Positions 1 to 8,561 of a DNA stretch of 13,691 nucleotides are shown here, in pieces. Below the pieces are notes generated by a model that was not told the DNA's origin, did no database searches, and was given only the letters and a program-made list of their open reading frames with translations. A program made the position numbers and the translations under genes. Source of the stretch: Gammaproteobacteria bacterium (lineage in GTDB: Bacteria > Pseudomonadota > Gammaproteobacteria > Pseudomonadales > Pseudomonadaceae); assembly GCA_012735335.1 (NCBI GenBank), contig JAAYHO010000160.1:1-13691 (forward strand), given 5' to 3'. Numbering within the stretch: the first letter of the stretch is position 1; each line of letters begins with the position of its first letter.

Positions 1-72
1 GCCCTGCATCCCAGCAAGCCTTGCCATGGACTCTCAACAGCGACCACCAACGCCGAGGCTCGCACGGACATT

Positions 73-96
73 CAAGCACTCAAGCCCTCAAGCCCT
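73..96. repeat. Three-copy 8-bp tandem repeat downstream of the CoA ligase
   Basis: The 8-base unit CAAGCCCT occurs three times head to tail, the first copy with one mismatch (CAAGCACT). It lies just beyond the stop codon of the leftmost gene. The rest of positions 1-111 holds no gene start, terminator or RNA gene that I can support. The repeat may be neutral slippage sequence. Confidence 0.6.
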
Positions 97-111
97 CAGA
101 CAACCAGCCAC

Positions 112-1680
112 TCAGGCCAGCACCCCGAACTCCGCCTGAAACTGATCACGGAGCTCACGTTTGAGTACCTTGCCGATGGCGCTGCGGGGCAGTTCGTTGG
201 TCAGGATGAGGCGGTTCAGTCGTTGGGTCTTGCCGACCTGGGCGTTGAACCATTGCAGGATGTCGTCTGCCGGGGTGTCGGCGCCGGGTTTGAGTACGGC
301 ATAGCCTACCGGGGTTTCGCCCCAACTGGTGGACTGTACACCGATCACGGTTACTTCCAGCAGGTCCGGGTGTTGGCGCAGTACCTGTTCCAGGTCGCTG
401 GGGTAGATGTTGAAGCCGCCGCTGATGATCATGTCCTTGCGTCTGTCCATCAGCGTCAGGAAGCCTTCTTCGTCGAAGCGCCCGACGTCGCCGGTGCGGA
501 TGAAGCGTTTGCCGGTGCTGTCGTACCACTCGGCTTCGGCGGTTTTTTCCGGCTTGTTCAGATAGCCGGTCATCATGGCGATGGAGTGCCCGACTACCTC
601 GCCGATCTCGCCCCGGGGCAGTTCGTTGCCGTCCTCGTCGATCACCCGCATATCGTGGCCGTCCAGCGGGTGGCCGACGGTGTGCAGTTTGTCCTGGTGC
701 TGATGGGCTATCAGCATGCAGGAGCCGCCGCCTTCGGTCATGCCGTAGAACTCCACCAGCCCGCCCGGCCAGCGGGCCAGGATGTCGGCCTTGAGCTCGC
801 CGTGGAAGGGTGCGCTGGTGCTGAATTTCATCTGGAAGCTGGACAGGTCGTAGCTGTCGAAATCTTCCCGGGCCATGATCCGCTGATATTGCACCGGCAC
901 CAGCATGGTGTGGGTGGCGCGGTGCTGTTGGGCCAGTTGCAGATAGCGTTGGGCATCGAATTTGGCCATCAGCACCAGGGTGCCGCCCAGACCGATGGTC
1001 GGCAGGAAGGACACCAGGGTGGTGTTGGAGTACAGCGGGGTGGACATCAGGGTCACGCAGTCGGGGCCGTAGCCGAAGGCGATGCCGCGCTGGATGTGCG
1101 ACCAGCGCATCTGGTGGTCGTGCACTATGCCCTTGGGCTCGCCGGTGGTGCCGGAGGAGTAGATGACGTTGAACAGGGTCTCGGGCTTGAGTTCCACTGG
1201 TTGCGGTGCACTGTCGGCCAACCATTGGCTGAAGCCGCATTCCGATTGACTGTCATCCAGACTCAGCAGGGGGATCTCGATGCGCTCGGTTACCGGGGCC
1301 AGCGCCTCGGCCACGGCGGCGTCGACAAAGAACAGTCTGGCGGCGGAGTCGCGCAGCATGGTCAGCAGGCTGTCATTGGTCGAGGAGGGCGCCAGCGGGG
1401 CGACGACCATGCCGGCACGCAGGGCGGCGAGGAACATGATCACGTAGGGGATCGAGTTGGCGGCGCAGATGGCGATGGACTCGCCGGGGCGCAGGCCGTC
1501 CCGTTGCAGCGCTGCGACCGCGCGGTTCACTTCGGCGTCGAGCTGGGCATAAGTGAGCTGACGCTGATCCTGAATCACCGCCGGGTGGTCGGCGCGGTGG
1601 ATGGCATGCAGAGCCAGCAACTCCGGCAGGGTGGTAAAGGGGGATTCCAGGGTGGTCGGATAGCTGACTGATGCACTCAT
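112..1680 (-). CDS. Class I adenylate-forming acyl/aryl-CoA ligase (AMP-binding)
   Basis: The 522-residue protein is a complete ANL-superfamily ligase, expected to activate a carboxylic acid with ATP to an acyl-AMP and then form the CoA thioester in the cytoplasm. Seen in the sequence: the P-loop YSSGTTGEPKG (174-184), the adenine-binding YGMTEG (312-317), TGD (396-398), the hinge segment DRRKDMI (412-418, hinge lysine 415), GGFNIYP (421-427), and the C-terminal catalytic lysine 504 in PRSAIGK. All core catalytic positions look intact. Length is normal for the family. The ATG start has only a weak upstream GGAA. It is separated by 96 bases from the kinase gene on the same strand, so co-transcription is possible but not shown. 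The overall pattern resembles medium-chain, aryl- or cyclohexane-carboxylate CoA ligases; the substrate cannot be told from motifs. Confidence 0.9.
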   Translation of the reverse strand: MSASVSYPTTLESPFTTLPELLALHAIHRADHPAVIQDQRQLTYAQLDAEVNRAVAALQRDGLRPGESIAICAANSIPYVIMFLAALRAGMVVAPLAPSSTNDSLLTMLRDSAARLFFVDAAVAEALAPVTERIEIPLLSLDDSQSECGFSQWLADSAPQPVELKPETLFNVIYSSGTTGEPKGIVHDHQMRWSHIQRGIAFGYGPDCVTLMSTPLYSNTTLVSFLPTIGLGGTLVLMAKFDAQRYLQLAQQHRATHTMLVPVQYQRIMAREDFDSYDLSSFQMKFSTSAPFHGELKADILARWPGGLVEFYGMTEGGGSCMLIAHQHQDKLHTVGHPLDGHDMRVIDEDGNELPRGEIGEVVGHSIAMMTGYLNKPEKTAEAEWYDSTGKRFIRTGDVGRFDEEGFLTLMDRRKDMIISGGFNIYPSDLEQVLRQHPDLLEVTVIGVQSTSWGETPVGYAVLKPGADTPADDILQWFNAQVGKTQRLNRLILTNELPRSAIGKVLKRELRDQFQAEFGVLA

Positions 1681-1776
1681 GTCGGTAGAGGTTCCGTGAA
1701 CAATGGATAAGGTATTCCAGTGTCGCTGTTTAAGCAGGACGAATCCATGGACCGGAACAGACAGAATACTGGCTGA

Positions 1777-3702
1777 TCAATCAGGCTGATGCTGCTCCGT
1801 ACTCCCGCCAACCCAGCGCTCAAGCACCTGTATCAGCGCCCGTCGGGCCACCGGCTTGCTGAGGAAATCCTGCATGCCCACATCCTTGGCGCGCTGGCGT
1901 TCCTGGGGTGCGGTGCTGGCGGTCAGTGCCACGCAGGGGATGGGAGTGATGTCGGTCTGCGCGCAGTAACGACGGTACTCCTGATAGACCCGGTGGCCGT
2001 CCATGTCCGGCAGCTGGATATCCATGAAGATCATGGCGAAGCTCTGCTGCGGGTTGCGCAGTAGGTCAAGTGCCTGCTGGCCATCCCGGGCGACCACGGC
2101 GCTGTGCTGCAGATTGCGCAACATGCCCTCCATGACCATCTGATTGACCGGATTGTCCTCTACCAGCAGGATCGGCAGCGGCGGCGCGCTCAGCGGTGAT
2201 GGGTTATCAGCTGGCGCGTCGTCGACCGTGCTGGCCAGGGTCAGGGGAATGCGCAGGGTAAAGCACGAGCCCTTGCCCGGCTCGCTGCTGGCCTGCAGCG
2301 AGCCGCCCATCTTGCTGGCGAAGTTGCGGGCAATGGACAGTCCCAGCCCTGTGCCGCCATAGCGCCGCGAGGTGCTGCTGTTGCCCTGCTGGAAGGCGTC
2401 GAACATGCTTTCCAGTCGCTGGTCATCGATACCGATGCCGGTATCGATGACCTGACACATCAGCTCCAGCCGGCCCTGTTCATCCGCCAGCCAGTGGGCC
2501 TGCAGGCGAATGCTGCCGTGCTCGGTGAATTTCAGCGCGTTGCCCAGCAGGTTGACCAGGATCTGTCGCAGACGGGTCGGATCGCCGAGGACCTGGGGCG
2601 CTTCCGGCTCGCCCTGCAACTGCAGCTGCAACTGCAGTCCCTTCTGCGCTGCGGCGTAGTCGAAGGCGATGCTGGTGCGTTGCAGCAATGCCGCCAGGTC
2701 GAAGCGGATATGTTCCAGTTCGAAGGCATCCCGTTCGATCCGCGACAGGTCGAGAATGTCGTTGAGGATCTTCAGCAGGTGATCGGTGGATTCGCTGGCG
2801 ATGCTGATGTATTCCCGCTGCTCGCTGCTCAGCTCGGTGGTATCCAGCAGTTGCAGCATGCCCATGACGCCGTGCATCGGGGTGCGCAGCTCATGGCTCA
2901 TCATCGCCAGAAAGTCGGATTTGGCACGGCTGGCCTGTTCCGCCTGCTCCCGGGCGCTGATCAACTGCGCCACGGTATCGGCCTGCTGCTGTTCGGCCTG
3001 CTGCAGGCTGGTGGCCAGGCCGTTGATATTGCTCATCAGCTCGCCGATCTGGCTCTGCTCGGTCACCTCCAGCCGGGTTTCCAGTCGTCCGTCCTGCAGC
3101 GCCTGCACTGCCCGGCGCATGCGGATCAGCGGCTGGGCCAGCGCCCGGGCCAGTCGGGTGGACAGCAGCAGGGCCGCGAGCAGGGCGATGGCACCAAACA
3201 ACAGGCTGCGTTTGAGAATGCCATGCTGGCGCTCGATGAAGTGCTGGTAGCTGAGCCCGACCGCGACACTGCCGACCCGTTCCGGGCCGGATTCATGATC
3301 CTCGGTGTTAAGCAGGAACAGGTCGTAGTGCAGGGGCACCCGCTGGCGGCGAATATCGGCGGTAAAGGTGCGCAGGCGCGACTCATCCGGGTCGCCCTTG
3401 TGCAATGACGCCAGCAATCGGTTCTGTTGATCGAACACCTGGATCTTCTGCACGTTGGGAATGTTCAGCGAGCTGTTGACCAGGTTTTCCAGCAGGGTCA
3501 GGTTGCCGGTGATCAAGGCATATTCGGTGGCCGGGGCCAACTGGTCGGCAATCAACTGACCGGTGGTCTGCATCTCCTGATTCAGTGCATCGAGTCGCAC
3601 GTGGGTGAAGTAGGCGACCAGCAGCGCACCCAACAGGGCGGCGGGGATCAGGGCGATCATGATCAGCCGCCGGTGGATGCTGCCTCGGTGTAGAAAACTC
3701 AT
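1777..3702 (-). CDS. Hybrid sensor histidine kinase with periplasmic sensor, HAMP, HisKA, HATPase and one REC domain
   Basis: A 641-residue inner-membrane hybrid kinase. In order: TM1 (about 13-32); a periplasmic sensor (about 33-160) whose pattern [16 protein letters not shown] followed by [18 protein letters not shown] resembles the sensor of BarA/GacS or CHASE8 proteins; TM2 (about 166-182); HAMP (about 183-240); HisKA with H-box SHELRTP (His270); N-box Asn388; DTGIG (420-424); GGTGLGLSI (449-457); and a receiver domain (about 509-630) with acidic pair E515/D516, phospho-acceptor Asp561 in [12 protein letters not shown]594 and K616. There is no HPt domain and no DNA-binding domain, so the output partner must be elsewhere. 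The start is set at the ATG overlapping the TGA of the binding-protein gene (ATGA), with GGAG 11 bases upstream. The frame stays open another 46 codons upstream, but that stretch lies over the neighbouring gene and lacks signal or domain features. The protein probably senses the state of the binding protein encoded before it (inference). Confidence 0.9.
   Translation of the reverse strand: MSFLHRGSIHRRLIMIALIPAALLGALLVAYFTHVRLDALNQEMQTTGQLIADQLAPATEYALITGNLTLLENLVNSSLNIPNVQKIQVFDQQNRLLASLHKGDPDESRLRTFTADIRRQRVPLHYDLFLLNTEDHESGPERVGSVAVGLSYQHFIERQHGILKRSLLFGAIALLAALLLSTRLARALAQPLIRMRRAVQALQDGRLETRLEVTEQSQIGELMSNINGLATSLQQAEQQQADTVAQLISAREQAEQASRAKSDFLAMMSHELRTPMHGVMGMLQLLDTTELSSEQREYISIASESTDHLLKILNDILDLSRIERDAFELEHIRFDLAALLQRTSIAFDYAAAQKGLQLQLQLQGEPEAPQVLGDPTRLRQILVNLLGNALKFTEHGSIRLQAHWLADEQGRLELMCQVIDTGIGIDDQRLESMFDAFQQGNSSTSRRYGGTGLGLSIARNFASKMGGSLQASSEPGKGSCFTLRIPLTLASTVDDAPADNPSPLSAPPLPILLVEDNPVNQMVMEGMLRNLQHSAVVARDGQQALDLLRNPQQSFAMIFMDIQLPDMDGHRVYQEYRRYCAQTDITPIPCVALTASTAPQERQRAKDVGMQDFLSKPVARRALIQVLERWVGGSTEQHQPD
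2614..2637 (-). repeat. Perfect in-frame 12-bp tandem duplication inside the kinase gene
   Basis: CTGCAACTGCAG is present twice head to tail, encoding alternating Leu-Gln residues (about 355-362 of the kinase) between the dimerisation helices and the N-box. The unit is a multiple of three, so copy-number change would add or remove four residues without a frameshift. The unit is also nearly self-complementary. Confidence 0.75.
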
Positions 3703-4580
3703 GGTGAGGTGTGCTCCCTGGTCTCGATCAGTTGTTGCAAGGTGGCATCCTCCGGCGGTGGCAGACCCAGTGAGCGGGCTACCTGGGCGTTGCTGAGGAC
3801 CGAGAAACGTTCCGGGTAGCGCAGTGCCCCGGGCTGCCATTGCTGTTGCAGCAGCAGATGGGTGCTGTGTGCCATATCCTGCGGTGAGCTGAAAGTGGTG
3901 CTGAGGCTGCCGGCGGCGATGAAGGGTGCGGAGGGGCCGATCAGTACCCGGTTGCGGTTGTAGCTGGTCAGCAGCAGGGGCTTGAGGGTGTCGGCGTTAT
4001 AGATGTCCGGGTCGTCCAGACCGATAAGCACATCGCTGGCGTCCAGCACGCTGGACAGGCTGCGCAGCAGGTCCTGCTGGCGCGGCACCGGCTGCATTGC
4101 CAGTGCCAGTTGCTGTTGCTCCGCGGCCTGTTGCCACAGTGCGGTCTGCCAGTGCTGTTGGGGGCTGTAGAGCAGGCCTGCGGTTTTCAGCCGGGGCAGC
4201 AGCAGGCGAGCCAGTGCCAGTTGGCGTTCGGGCTTGGCACTGGCCAGCAGGATCTGCACGGAGGGCGGGTAGCGGGCCTCCGGGCCGAGCTGGTCCAGGG
4301 TGATGTAGGTGGCTATCGTGCGAGTCTCGATGTTCTGCTGCAGACGCCATTGCAGGGCTTCCAGACCCATGGTCACGATCAGGCTGGCGGGCTCGGCGGC
4401 GGGCGTGTCTCCCAGCAGTTGCACCTGCACCAGGGCATCCGGCTGATAACCCTGCAACGCCTCGATAAAGGCGCGGGTCAACGGGGTTTCACGCGGCTTG
4501 ACGATGACCAGCCGGTCCGCCCAGCTGTTGAAGGTGGGCAGGCACAGCAGGATGAACAGCGTCAGGCGCAATAGCTTCAT
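3699..4580 (-). CDS. Periplasmic binding protein, ABC_sub_bind (PF04392)-like, without a cognate transporter
   Basis: A 293-residue exported protein. The N-terminus MKLLRLTLFILLCLPTF is a typical signal peptide, with cleavage probably after NSWA (residue 21). The mature part shows the two-lobe pattern of ABC_sub_bind proteins: PERQLALARLLLPRLKTAGLLYSP in the first half (written in parts: ALARLLLPRL, AGLLYSP), then ADVLIGLDD-type and IGPSAPFIAAGSLSTTFSSP segments, ending FSVLSNAQVARSLGL. I chose the ATG at 4580 because it gives a normal short n-region and has GGA seven bases upstream. An ATG five codons earlier (4595) is possible but has no ribosome site. It lies 61 bases downstream of the TonB receptor and overlaps the kinase gene by four bases. 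No permease or ATPase genes are nearby, so a ligand-sensing role for the kinase is more likely than transport (inference). The ligand is unknown. Confidence 0.75.
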   Translation of the reverse strand: MKLLRLTLFILLCLPTFNSWADRLVIVKPRETPLTRAFIEALQGYQPDALVQVQLLGDTPAAEPASLIVTMGLEALQWRLQQNIETRTIATYITLDQLGPEARYPPSVQILLASAKPERQLALARLLLPRLKTAGLLYSPQQHWQTALWQQAAEQQQLALAMQPVPRQQDLLRSLSSVLDASDVLIGLDDPDIYNADTLKPLLLTSYNRNRVLIGPSAPFIAAGSLSTTFSSPQDMAHSTHLLLQQQWQPGALRYPERFSVLSNAQVARSLGLPPPEDATLQQLIETREHTSP

Positions 4581-4641
4581 GGCCTGGTCCAGCATGGTTG
4601 GATGAATAGCATGGCGACATTCCTTGTCTGCTCGATCTGCT

Positions 4642-6867
4642 TCAGAAGTTTAACTCAGCAGTCAGATAATAGTGGCTGCGGCTGTCGAAAAGGTTTTCAT
4701 CCCAGGTCAGCGCTTCGTCATCCAGTCGGTACTGCCAGATCAGCGCCAGTTCCAGACTGCTGCGGGCGCCAAGCTGAAAGTGCTTCTGGATGCGTGAGTC
4801 CAGCCGTTCAAAGCGTCGCTCGTTGAGCCGGTCGGCACCGTAGTACATCAGGCTGGTGCTGATATTGCCCGGCCAGTCCCGCAGCCAGGCGGCACTGCCC
4901 GAGTGTTGCGCAGTCAGGCGCTGGTCGTATCGGCTGGAGGCGTCGAACTCGATATAGGCATGGGTCAGGCGCAACCGATCAGTCTGGCTCAGCTGCCAGT
5001 CCAGCTCGCTTTCCACGCCCTTGAAGCGGATCGTGGATTCGTTGTTCGGCTGGAAATCGCTCACCTTCAATGGCTCGCTGTTCATCCCGGTAATCCGCTC
5101 ATGGAAGGCACGGATATCCAGTTGCATGCCCAACTGGTGGAAGTGTCCGTGGTAGCCCAGCTCCCGGGAGCGCATGCGTTCGTGGTCCAGATCGCCCGGC
5201 CCCCGGGCCCAGGCATAGTGGTTGAGCGGGCCTGCCAGTGGTCCGGAAATATCGCTGATCTGGTAGCGCCAGTTGGCACTGTTCTCATACATGTCCGGGG
5301 AACGCACTGCCTCGGCGTAGACCAGCCGCAGGCTGTGCTGCGGGGCCAGGAAAAAATGGCTCGACAGGCGTGGCGAGAAGGAGTCGCCGATCATCTGTTC
5401 ATGCTCATACATGCCACCGGCCTGGAACAGCCAGCGGTGATGGGGGCGGTACTCGAGGTTGCCGAACAGCTGGGTGACCTGGTTGTCCAGCGTGCCGCCG
5501 AAGTAGGTGTCGGACTTGACCCGGTCATAACGGTAGCTGGCGCCGCTGAGCAGACGCAGTTGCGGACTCAGGCGCAGCGAGTCCTGAATCTCCAGGTGGT
5601 AGCGGCTCTCGCGGATATTTTCGTTGATATTGCCGCATACCGGCTGGCCGTTCCGTTGCTGCTTGGCCAGATGCTCCAAGGCTGCTGACAGGTCGGCCAT
5701 TTCGGGGGTGTAGGCAACACCTTCCTCGGCCAGTTCACGCAGCATATAGTTGTCGAGCGTATCGTTGAACGGTTCCCCCGGGTTGCTCCGCTCCCACCTG
5801 TGTCCATACCTTATAAAGCTTCTCACCCGCCGGGCCGCCAGCTGATTGATGGCGTTGAGTTCGCGCAGCTCCGGAGAGAAGGCCAGCGGCGAGTCGCAGA
5901 TACGCCAGTCGCGCAGCCGTGCAGTGTGTTGGGCATAGGCCTGAACCTGCAGCTGGTGGTCAGGGTTGATGTCCATCTTCCACAGCGCCAGGGTGGAGGC
6001 GTCCTTGCCGCGGATATCCGCATTGGGCTGGTGGGCATTGATGGCCAGATCCAGGGGGTCACTGCCTTCGTCATGATCCAGATAGGGGCTGTACTCGTAA
6101 TAGCTCTGGCGATTGGCCTCACTGGCGGAGAACTGCCAGTCCAGACTCTGGTTCGGCGTCAGTTGCCAGGCGTGGCGCAGGTTCAGCCGGGTGGCGCGCA
6201 GGTCATCGCGGTAGTGCTGTCCGTACTCATCATGATCGAAACCGTCGTCCTGCTGGCCGGACAGGCTCAGACGCCAGTTATGGCTCAGGCTGCCGCCGCT
6301 GTGGCTGGCGTACCAGTCACGCACACCCCGATTGCCCTGGGTGTATTTCAGGGTGGTGCCATGGCCCTCCTGGGGCAGGCGGGTAATGATATTGATCACG
6401 CCCATCAGGGCATTGGCCCCGTAGGCGGCGGTATTCGGACCACGGAACACCTCGATCCGGTCGATATCCTCCACCGCCAGGGCCAGTTCGGCCCAGTCCA
6501 CCGTGGCCAGTCCCGGCCGATAGACCGAGCGACCGTCCACCAGTACCTGCAGGCGCCGGGCTTCGGTGACGTTGGTGCCGTGGTAGTTGACGTTGACCTG
6601 ATTGCCCCGTCGATAGCCGATGTGCATGCCCGGGACCAGCCGCAGCAGCTCGGGAATGCTGCGCGCGCCGCTGGAGCGGATCAGCTCCCGGTCGAGTACC
6701 GTCATGCTGCCGGGCACCTCCGCAGGTGCCTGTTTCAGCCGGGTAGCGCTGAGCACCTTGGGCAGTTCAAGCGGGTCGAGGCTGCTGGCCGAAGCAGGGA
6801 GTACGGGCATCCAGAAACACAGCGCTGCCAGCGGTACGGACAGGGGCAGGGTCGACTTGGTCGGCAT
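4642..6867 (-). CDS. TonB-dependent outer-membrane receptor
   Basis: A 741-residue outer-membrane receptor. Residues 1-28 form a signal peptide (hydrophobic [16 protein letters not shown], cleavage near ASAS). A plug domain follows at about 40-165, with the conserved end [20 protein letters not shown], then a beta-barrel of about 570 residues ending in aromatic-alternating YYLTAELNF with a terminal Phe, as barrel-assembly signals require. Plug features recall BtuB/FepA-type receptors, but substrate cannot be read from sequence. Two cysteines (324 and 411) flank a long, partly helical segment that would be an external loop. The start is uncertain: the frame is open to 6981 and ATGs at 6927, 6924, 6906 and 6897 would add 10-20 residues. 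I prefer 6867 because it gives a standard signal peptide. It is the first gene of the leftward set with the binding protein and kinase, 61 bases apart from the former. No Fur box or siderophore gene is visible. Confidence 0.9.
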   Translation of the reverse strand: MPTKSTLPLSVPLAALCFWMPVLPASASSLDPLELPKVLSATRLKQAPAEVPGSMTVLDRELIRSSGARSIPELLRLVPGMHIGYRRGNQVNVNYHGTNVTEARRLQVLVDGRSVYRPGLATVDWAELALAVEDIDRIEVFRGPNTAAYGANALMGVINIITRLPQEGHGTTLKYTQGNRGVRDWYASHSGGSLSHNWRLSLSGQQDDGFDHDEYGQHYRDDLRATRLNLRHAWQLTPNQSLDWQFSASEANRQSYYEYSPYLDHDEGSDPLDLAINAHQPNADIRGKDASTLALWKMDINPDHQLQVQAYAQHTARLRDWRICDSPLAFSPELRELNAINQLAARRVRSFIRYGHRWERSNPGEPFNDTLDNYMLRELAEEGVAYTPEMADLSAALEHLAKQQRNGQPVCGNINENIRESRYHLEIQDSLRLSPQLRLLSGASYRYDRVKSDTYFGGTLDNQVTQLFGNLEYRPHHRWLFQAGGMYEHEQMIGDSFSPRLSSHFFLAPQHSLRLVYAEAVRSPDMYENSANWRYQISDISGPLAGPLNHYAWARGPGDLDHERMRSRELGYHGHFHQLGMQLDIRAFHERITGMNSEPLKVSDFQPNNESTIRFKGVESELDWQLSQTDRLRLTHAYIEFDASSRYDQRLTAQHSGSAAWLRDWPGNISTSLMYYGADRLNERRFERLDSRIQKHFQLGARSSLELALIWQYRLDDEALTWDENLFDSRSHYYLTAELNF

Positions 6868-6894
6868 GGGGTAAAGTCCATTTTGCGTTGTGCC

Positions 6895-6907
6895 CATGGT
6901 AACCATG
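6895..6907. repeat. 13-bp palindrome in the TonB-receptor leader
   Basis: CATGGT-A-ACCATG is a perfect dyad with a one-base centre. It lies between the predicted receptor transcript start and the preferred start codon. It could be an operator half-site pair or chance. It also contains one of the alternative ATG codons of the receptor frame. Confidence 0.4.
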
Positions 6908-6930
6908 CAAGGCGGTTTTTTCATCATCGC

Positions 6931-6959
6931 TTCGCTGTTATTGTTGGTGAACATATACT
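6931..6959 (+). promoter_or_regulatory. Candidate sigma70 promoter of gpsA
   Basis: TATACT at 6954-6959 matches the -10 consensus at five of six bases. It is preceded at a 17-base spacing by a poor -35 (TTCGCT). Predicted transcription would begin near 6966, leaving a leader of about 25 bases before the gpsA start. Its -10 overlaps the -10 candidate of the opposite strand. Confidence 0.4.
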
Positions 6960-6981
6960 GTGGGCTGTTTATCTGTCTCAA
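6952..6981 (-). promoter_or_regulatory. Candidate sigma70 promoter of the TonB-receptor operon
   Basis: On the minus strand TTGAGA (6981-6976) is followed after 18 bases by TATATG (6957-6952). The predicted start is near 6945, about 78 bases before the preferred receptor start codon. The -35 part lies over the gpsA ribosome-binding region, so the two genes share this short control region. Confidence 0.35.
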
Positions 6982-6990
6982 GGAATATGC

Positions 6991-8037
6991 ATGAGTGACC
7001 TGAAGGGGCCCGTAACTGTATTAGGTGGCGGCAGTTTCGGCACCACCCTGGCCAACCTGTTGGCATCCAACGGTGTGCCCACCACTCTCTGGCTGCGGGA
7101 TGAAGAGCAGGCGGCAGCCATGCGCGAGAAGGGGGAAAATACCCGCTATCTGCCGGGTATCAAGCTGGACTCGCGGCTGACCATCTGCAGCGATGCCGAG
7201 GCGGCGCTGGCACCGGCAAAACTGGTATTTCTGGCCATTCCCAGCGGTGCCTTCCGCACGGTGCTGCAGCAGCTGGGATCGTTACTGGTGGGCAAGGGCC
7301 TGATCAGCACCACCAAGGGTATCGAACAGCCGGGCTTTCTGATGATGAGCCAGATTGTCGAGCAGGAAGTACCCGGCGCGCGGGTGGCGGTATTGTCCGG
7401 TCCGAACCTGGCGCGGGAAATGGCCGCCGGGGCGCTGACCGCTACCGTCATCGCCAGCGACGACGCAGAACTCAACGCCCAGGTGCAGGCGGTGCTGGGC
7501 TGCTCCAGTCTGCGGGTCTACGCCAGCTCGGACCGCTACGGGGTGGAGCTCGGGGGCGCGCTGAAGAACGTCTACGCAATCATCTCCGGCATGGCGGCGG
7601 CCATGGGTGTGGGCGAGAATACCCGCAGCATGCTGATTACCCGGGCGCTGGCGGAAATGACCCGGTTTGCCGTGCACATGGGGGCCAATCCCATGACCTT
7701 CCTCGGCCTGGCCGGGGTAGGGGATCTGATCGTTACCTGTACCTCGCCGATGTCGCGCAACTACCAGGTCGGCAATGCGCTGGGCAAGGGCCTGTCGCTG
7801 GAGGAAAGCGTGGCCCGGCTGGGTCAGGTGGCCGAGGGGGTCAACACCCTGAAGGTCCTGCACCAGAAGTCCCAGCAGGAGCAGGTGTACATGCCGCTGG
7901 TAGCCGGGCTGCATGCGATCATCTTCGAACAGAAGCCGTTGACCGAAGTCATCGGCAAGCTGATGAGTGCGGAACAGAAACACGATGTCGAGTTTGCCGC
8001 ATTCATGTCCTGCACCGTCCCGAACAAGGAGTCGTAA
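6991..8037 (+). CDS. gpsA: NAD(P)-dependent glycerol-3-phosphate dehydrogenase
   Basis: The 348-residue enzyme reduces dihydroxyacetone phosphate to sn-glycerol-3-phosphate, the backbone precursor of phospholipids, in the cytoplasm. Seen: the N-terminal Rossmann motif [18 protein letters not shown] (11-28), IPSGAFR (83-89), STTKG (106-110, Lys109), [10 protein letters not shown] (135-144), the catalytic lysine 192 in GGALKNVYA, and [19 protein letters not shown] (239-257), which holds substrate- and NAD-binding residues. Length is normal for GpsA. The start is fixed by AAGGA at 6980-6984 six bases upstream; the frame is open far upstream, but that part is the antisense of the TonB-receptor gene. 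The stop codon TAA shares its last A with the next ATG. The product is essential for lipid synthesis in most bacteria that lack glycerol uptake, so the gene is a housekeeping landmark. Confidence 0.97.
   Translation: MSDLKGPVTVLGGGSFGTTLANLLASNGVPTTLWLRDEEQAAAMREKGENTRYLPGIKLDSRLTICSDAEAALAPAKLVFLAIPSGAFRTVLQQLGSLLVGKGLISTTKGIEQPGFLMMSQIVEQEVPGARVAVLSGPNLAREMAAGALTATVIASDDAELNAQVQAVLGCSSLRVYASSDRYGVELGGALKNVYAIISGMAAAMGVGENTRSMLITRALAEMTRFAVHMGANPMTFLGLAGVGDLIVTCTSPMSRNYQVGNALGKGLSLEESVARLGQVAEGVNTLKVLHQKSQQEQVYMPLVAGLHAIIFEQKPLTEVIGKLMSAEQKHDVEFAAFMSCTVPNKES
8026..8031 (+). promoter_or_regulatory. Ribosome binding site of the DUF4389 gene inside the gpsA end
   Basis: AAGGAG lies five bases before the ATG at 8037 and within the last codons of gpsA. 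It supports independent or coupled initiation at the one-base overlap (TAATG). Confidence 0.75.
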
Positions 8038-8561
8038 TGAACAGTTTCAAAGACAACATCACCGATGCGGATTTCTGGCTGCGGCTGGTCTATACCCTGC
8101 TGTTTGCGCTGGCCTGGCAACTGGTGGAGCTGCTGCTGGCGGTGATTCTGGTGCTGCAGATCGGCTTTCGCCTGTTTACCGGCAAGCCCCATGCTGAAGT
8201 GGCTGGTCTGGGTAACAGCCTGTCGCAATATGCCTGGCAGATCGGCCGCTATGTATCCGGTGCCAGCGATACCAAACCCTGGCCGTTTATCGAGTGGCCT
8301 GCCGCAGATGCCCAGTGGCAGCCCCGTGCGCCGGAAGGCCCGGTAACAGTTGACCCGGTTGCCCCTCCGGCTGCCGCTGCACCTGCCGCCGAGGTTACCC
8401 CGGTTGCCGCATCAGCCCCTGTTGCTGCGCAAGTTGAACCGCCGCTGGTGGAGCCGCAGACAACAGCGGAGGACGAGCCGACAGAGTCCGAGCCGCCGCT
8501 GGTTCAGCCGCTCGATGAAAGCGATACCGACAGTCAGCCCGAGGACAAGCCCGCACCATGA
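8037..8561 (+). CDS. DUF4389 family small membrane protein with Pro/Ala/Glu-rich tail
   Basis: A 174-residue protein of unknown function. Residues 1-80 match the DUF4389 pattern: DADFWLRLVYTLLFALAWQL, one long hydrophobic stretch (about 14-47) that is one long or two short membrane helices, then GFRLFTGKPH and NSLSQYAWQIGRYVSG. Residues 98-174 are low-complexity, rich in Pro, Ala, Glu and Asp, with a near repeat of EPPLVEP (134-140) and EPPLVQP (152-158). The tail is probably disordered and its charge strongly acidic near the end. It overlaps gpsA by one base and sixA by four (ATGA), so the three are co-translated. Position suggests a role linked to lipid or envelope metabolism, but there is no direct evidence for this. 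Confidence 0.85.
   Translation: MNSFKDNITDADFWLRLVYTLLFALAWQLVELLLAVILVLQIGFRLFTGKPHAEVAGLGNSLSQYAWQIGRYVSGASDTKPWPFIEWPAADAQWQPRAPEGPVTVDPVAPPAAAAPAAEVTPVAASAPVAAQVEPPLVEPQTTAEDEPTESEPPLVQPLDESDTDSQPEDKPAP

Noticed and set aside
223..1671. Long open frame (482 codons) on the plus strand opposite the first CoA ligase
   Set aside because: It is the antisense of a gene with full ANL motifs. Its translation is Gly/Val/His-rich without any domain, as expected for GC-rich shadow frames.
3703..3840. 46-codon N-terminal extension of the hybrid kinase
   Set aside because: It lies within the binding-protein gene in another frame. The ATG at 3702 has the ATGA overlap and directly precedes the first membrane helix.
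5800..6990. N-terminal extension of gpsA by about 397 codons
   Set aside because: The extension is antisense to the TonB receptor. The Rossmann motif begins ten residues after the ATG at 6991, which has its own AAGGA site.
6868..6990. Fur box or cobalamin riboswitch upstream of the TonB receptor
   Set aside because: No GATAATGATAATCATTATC-like site is seen, and the leader is too short and lacks the structured conserved core for a B12 riboswitch.
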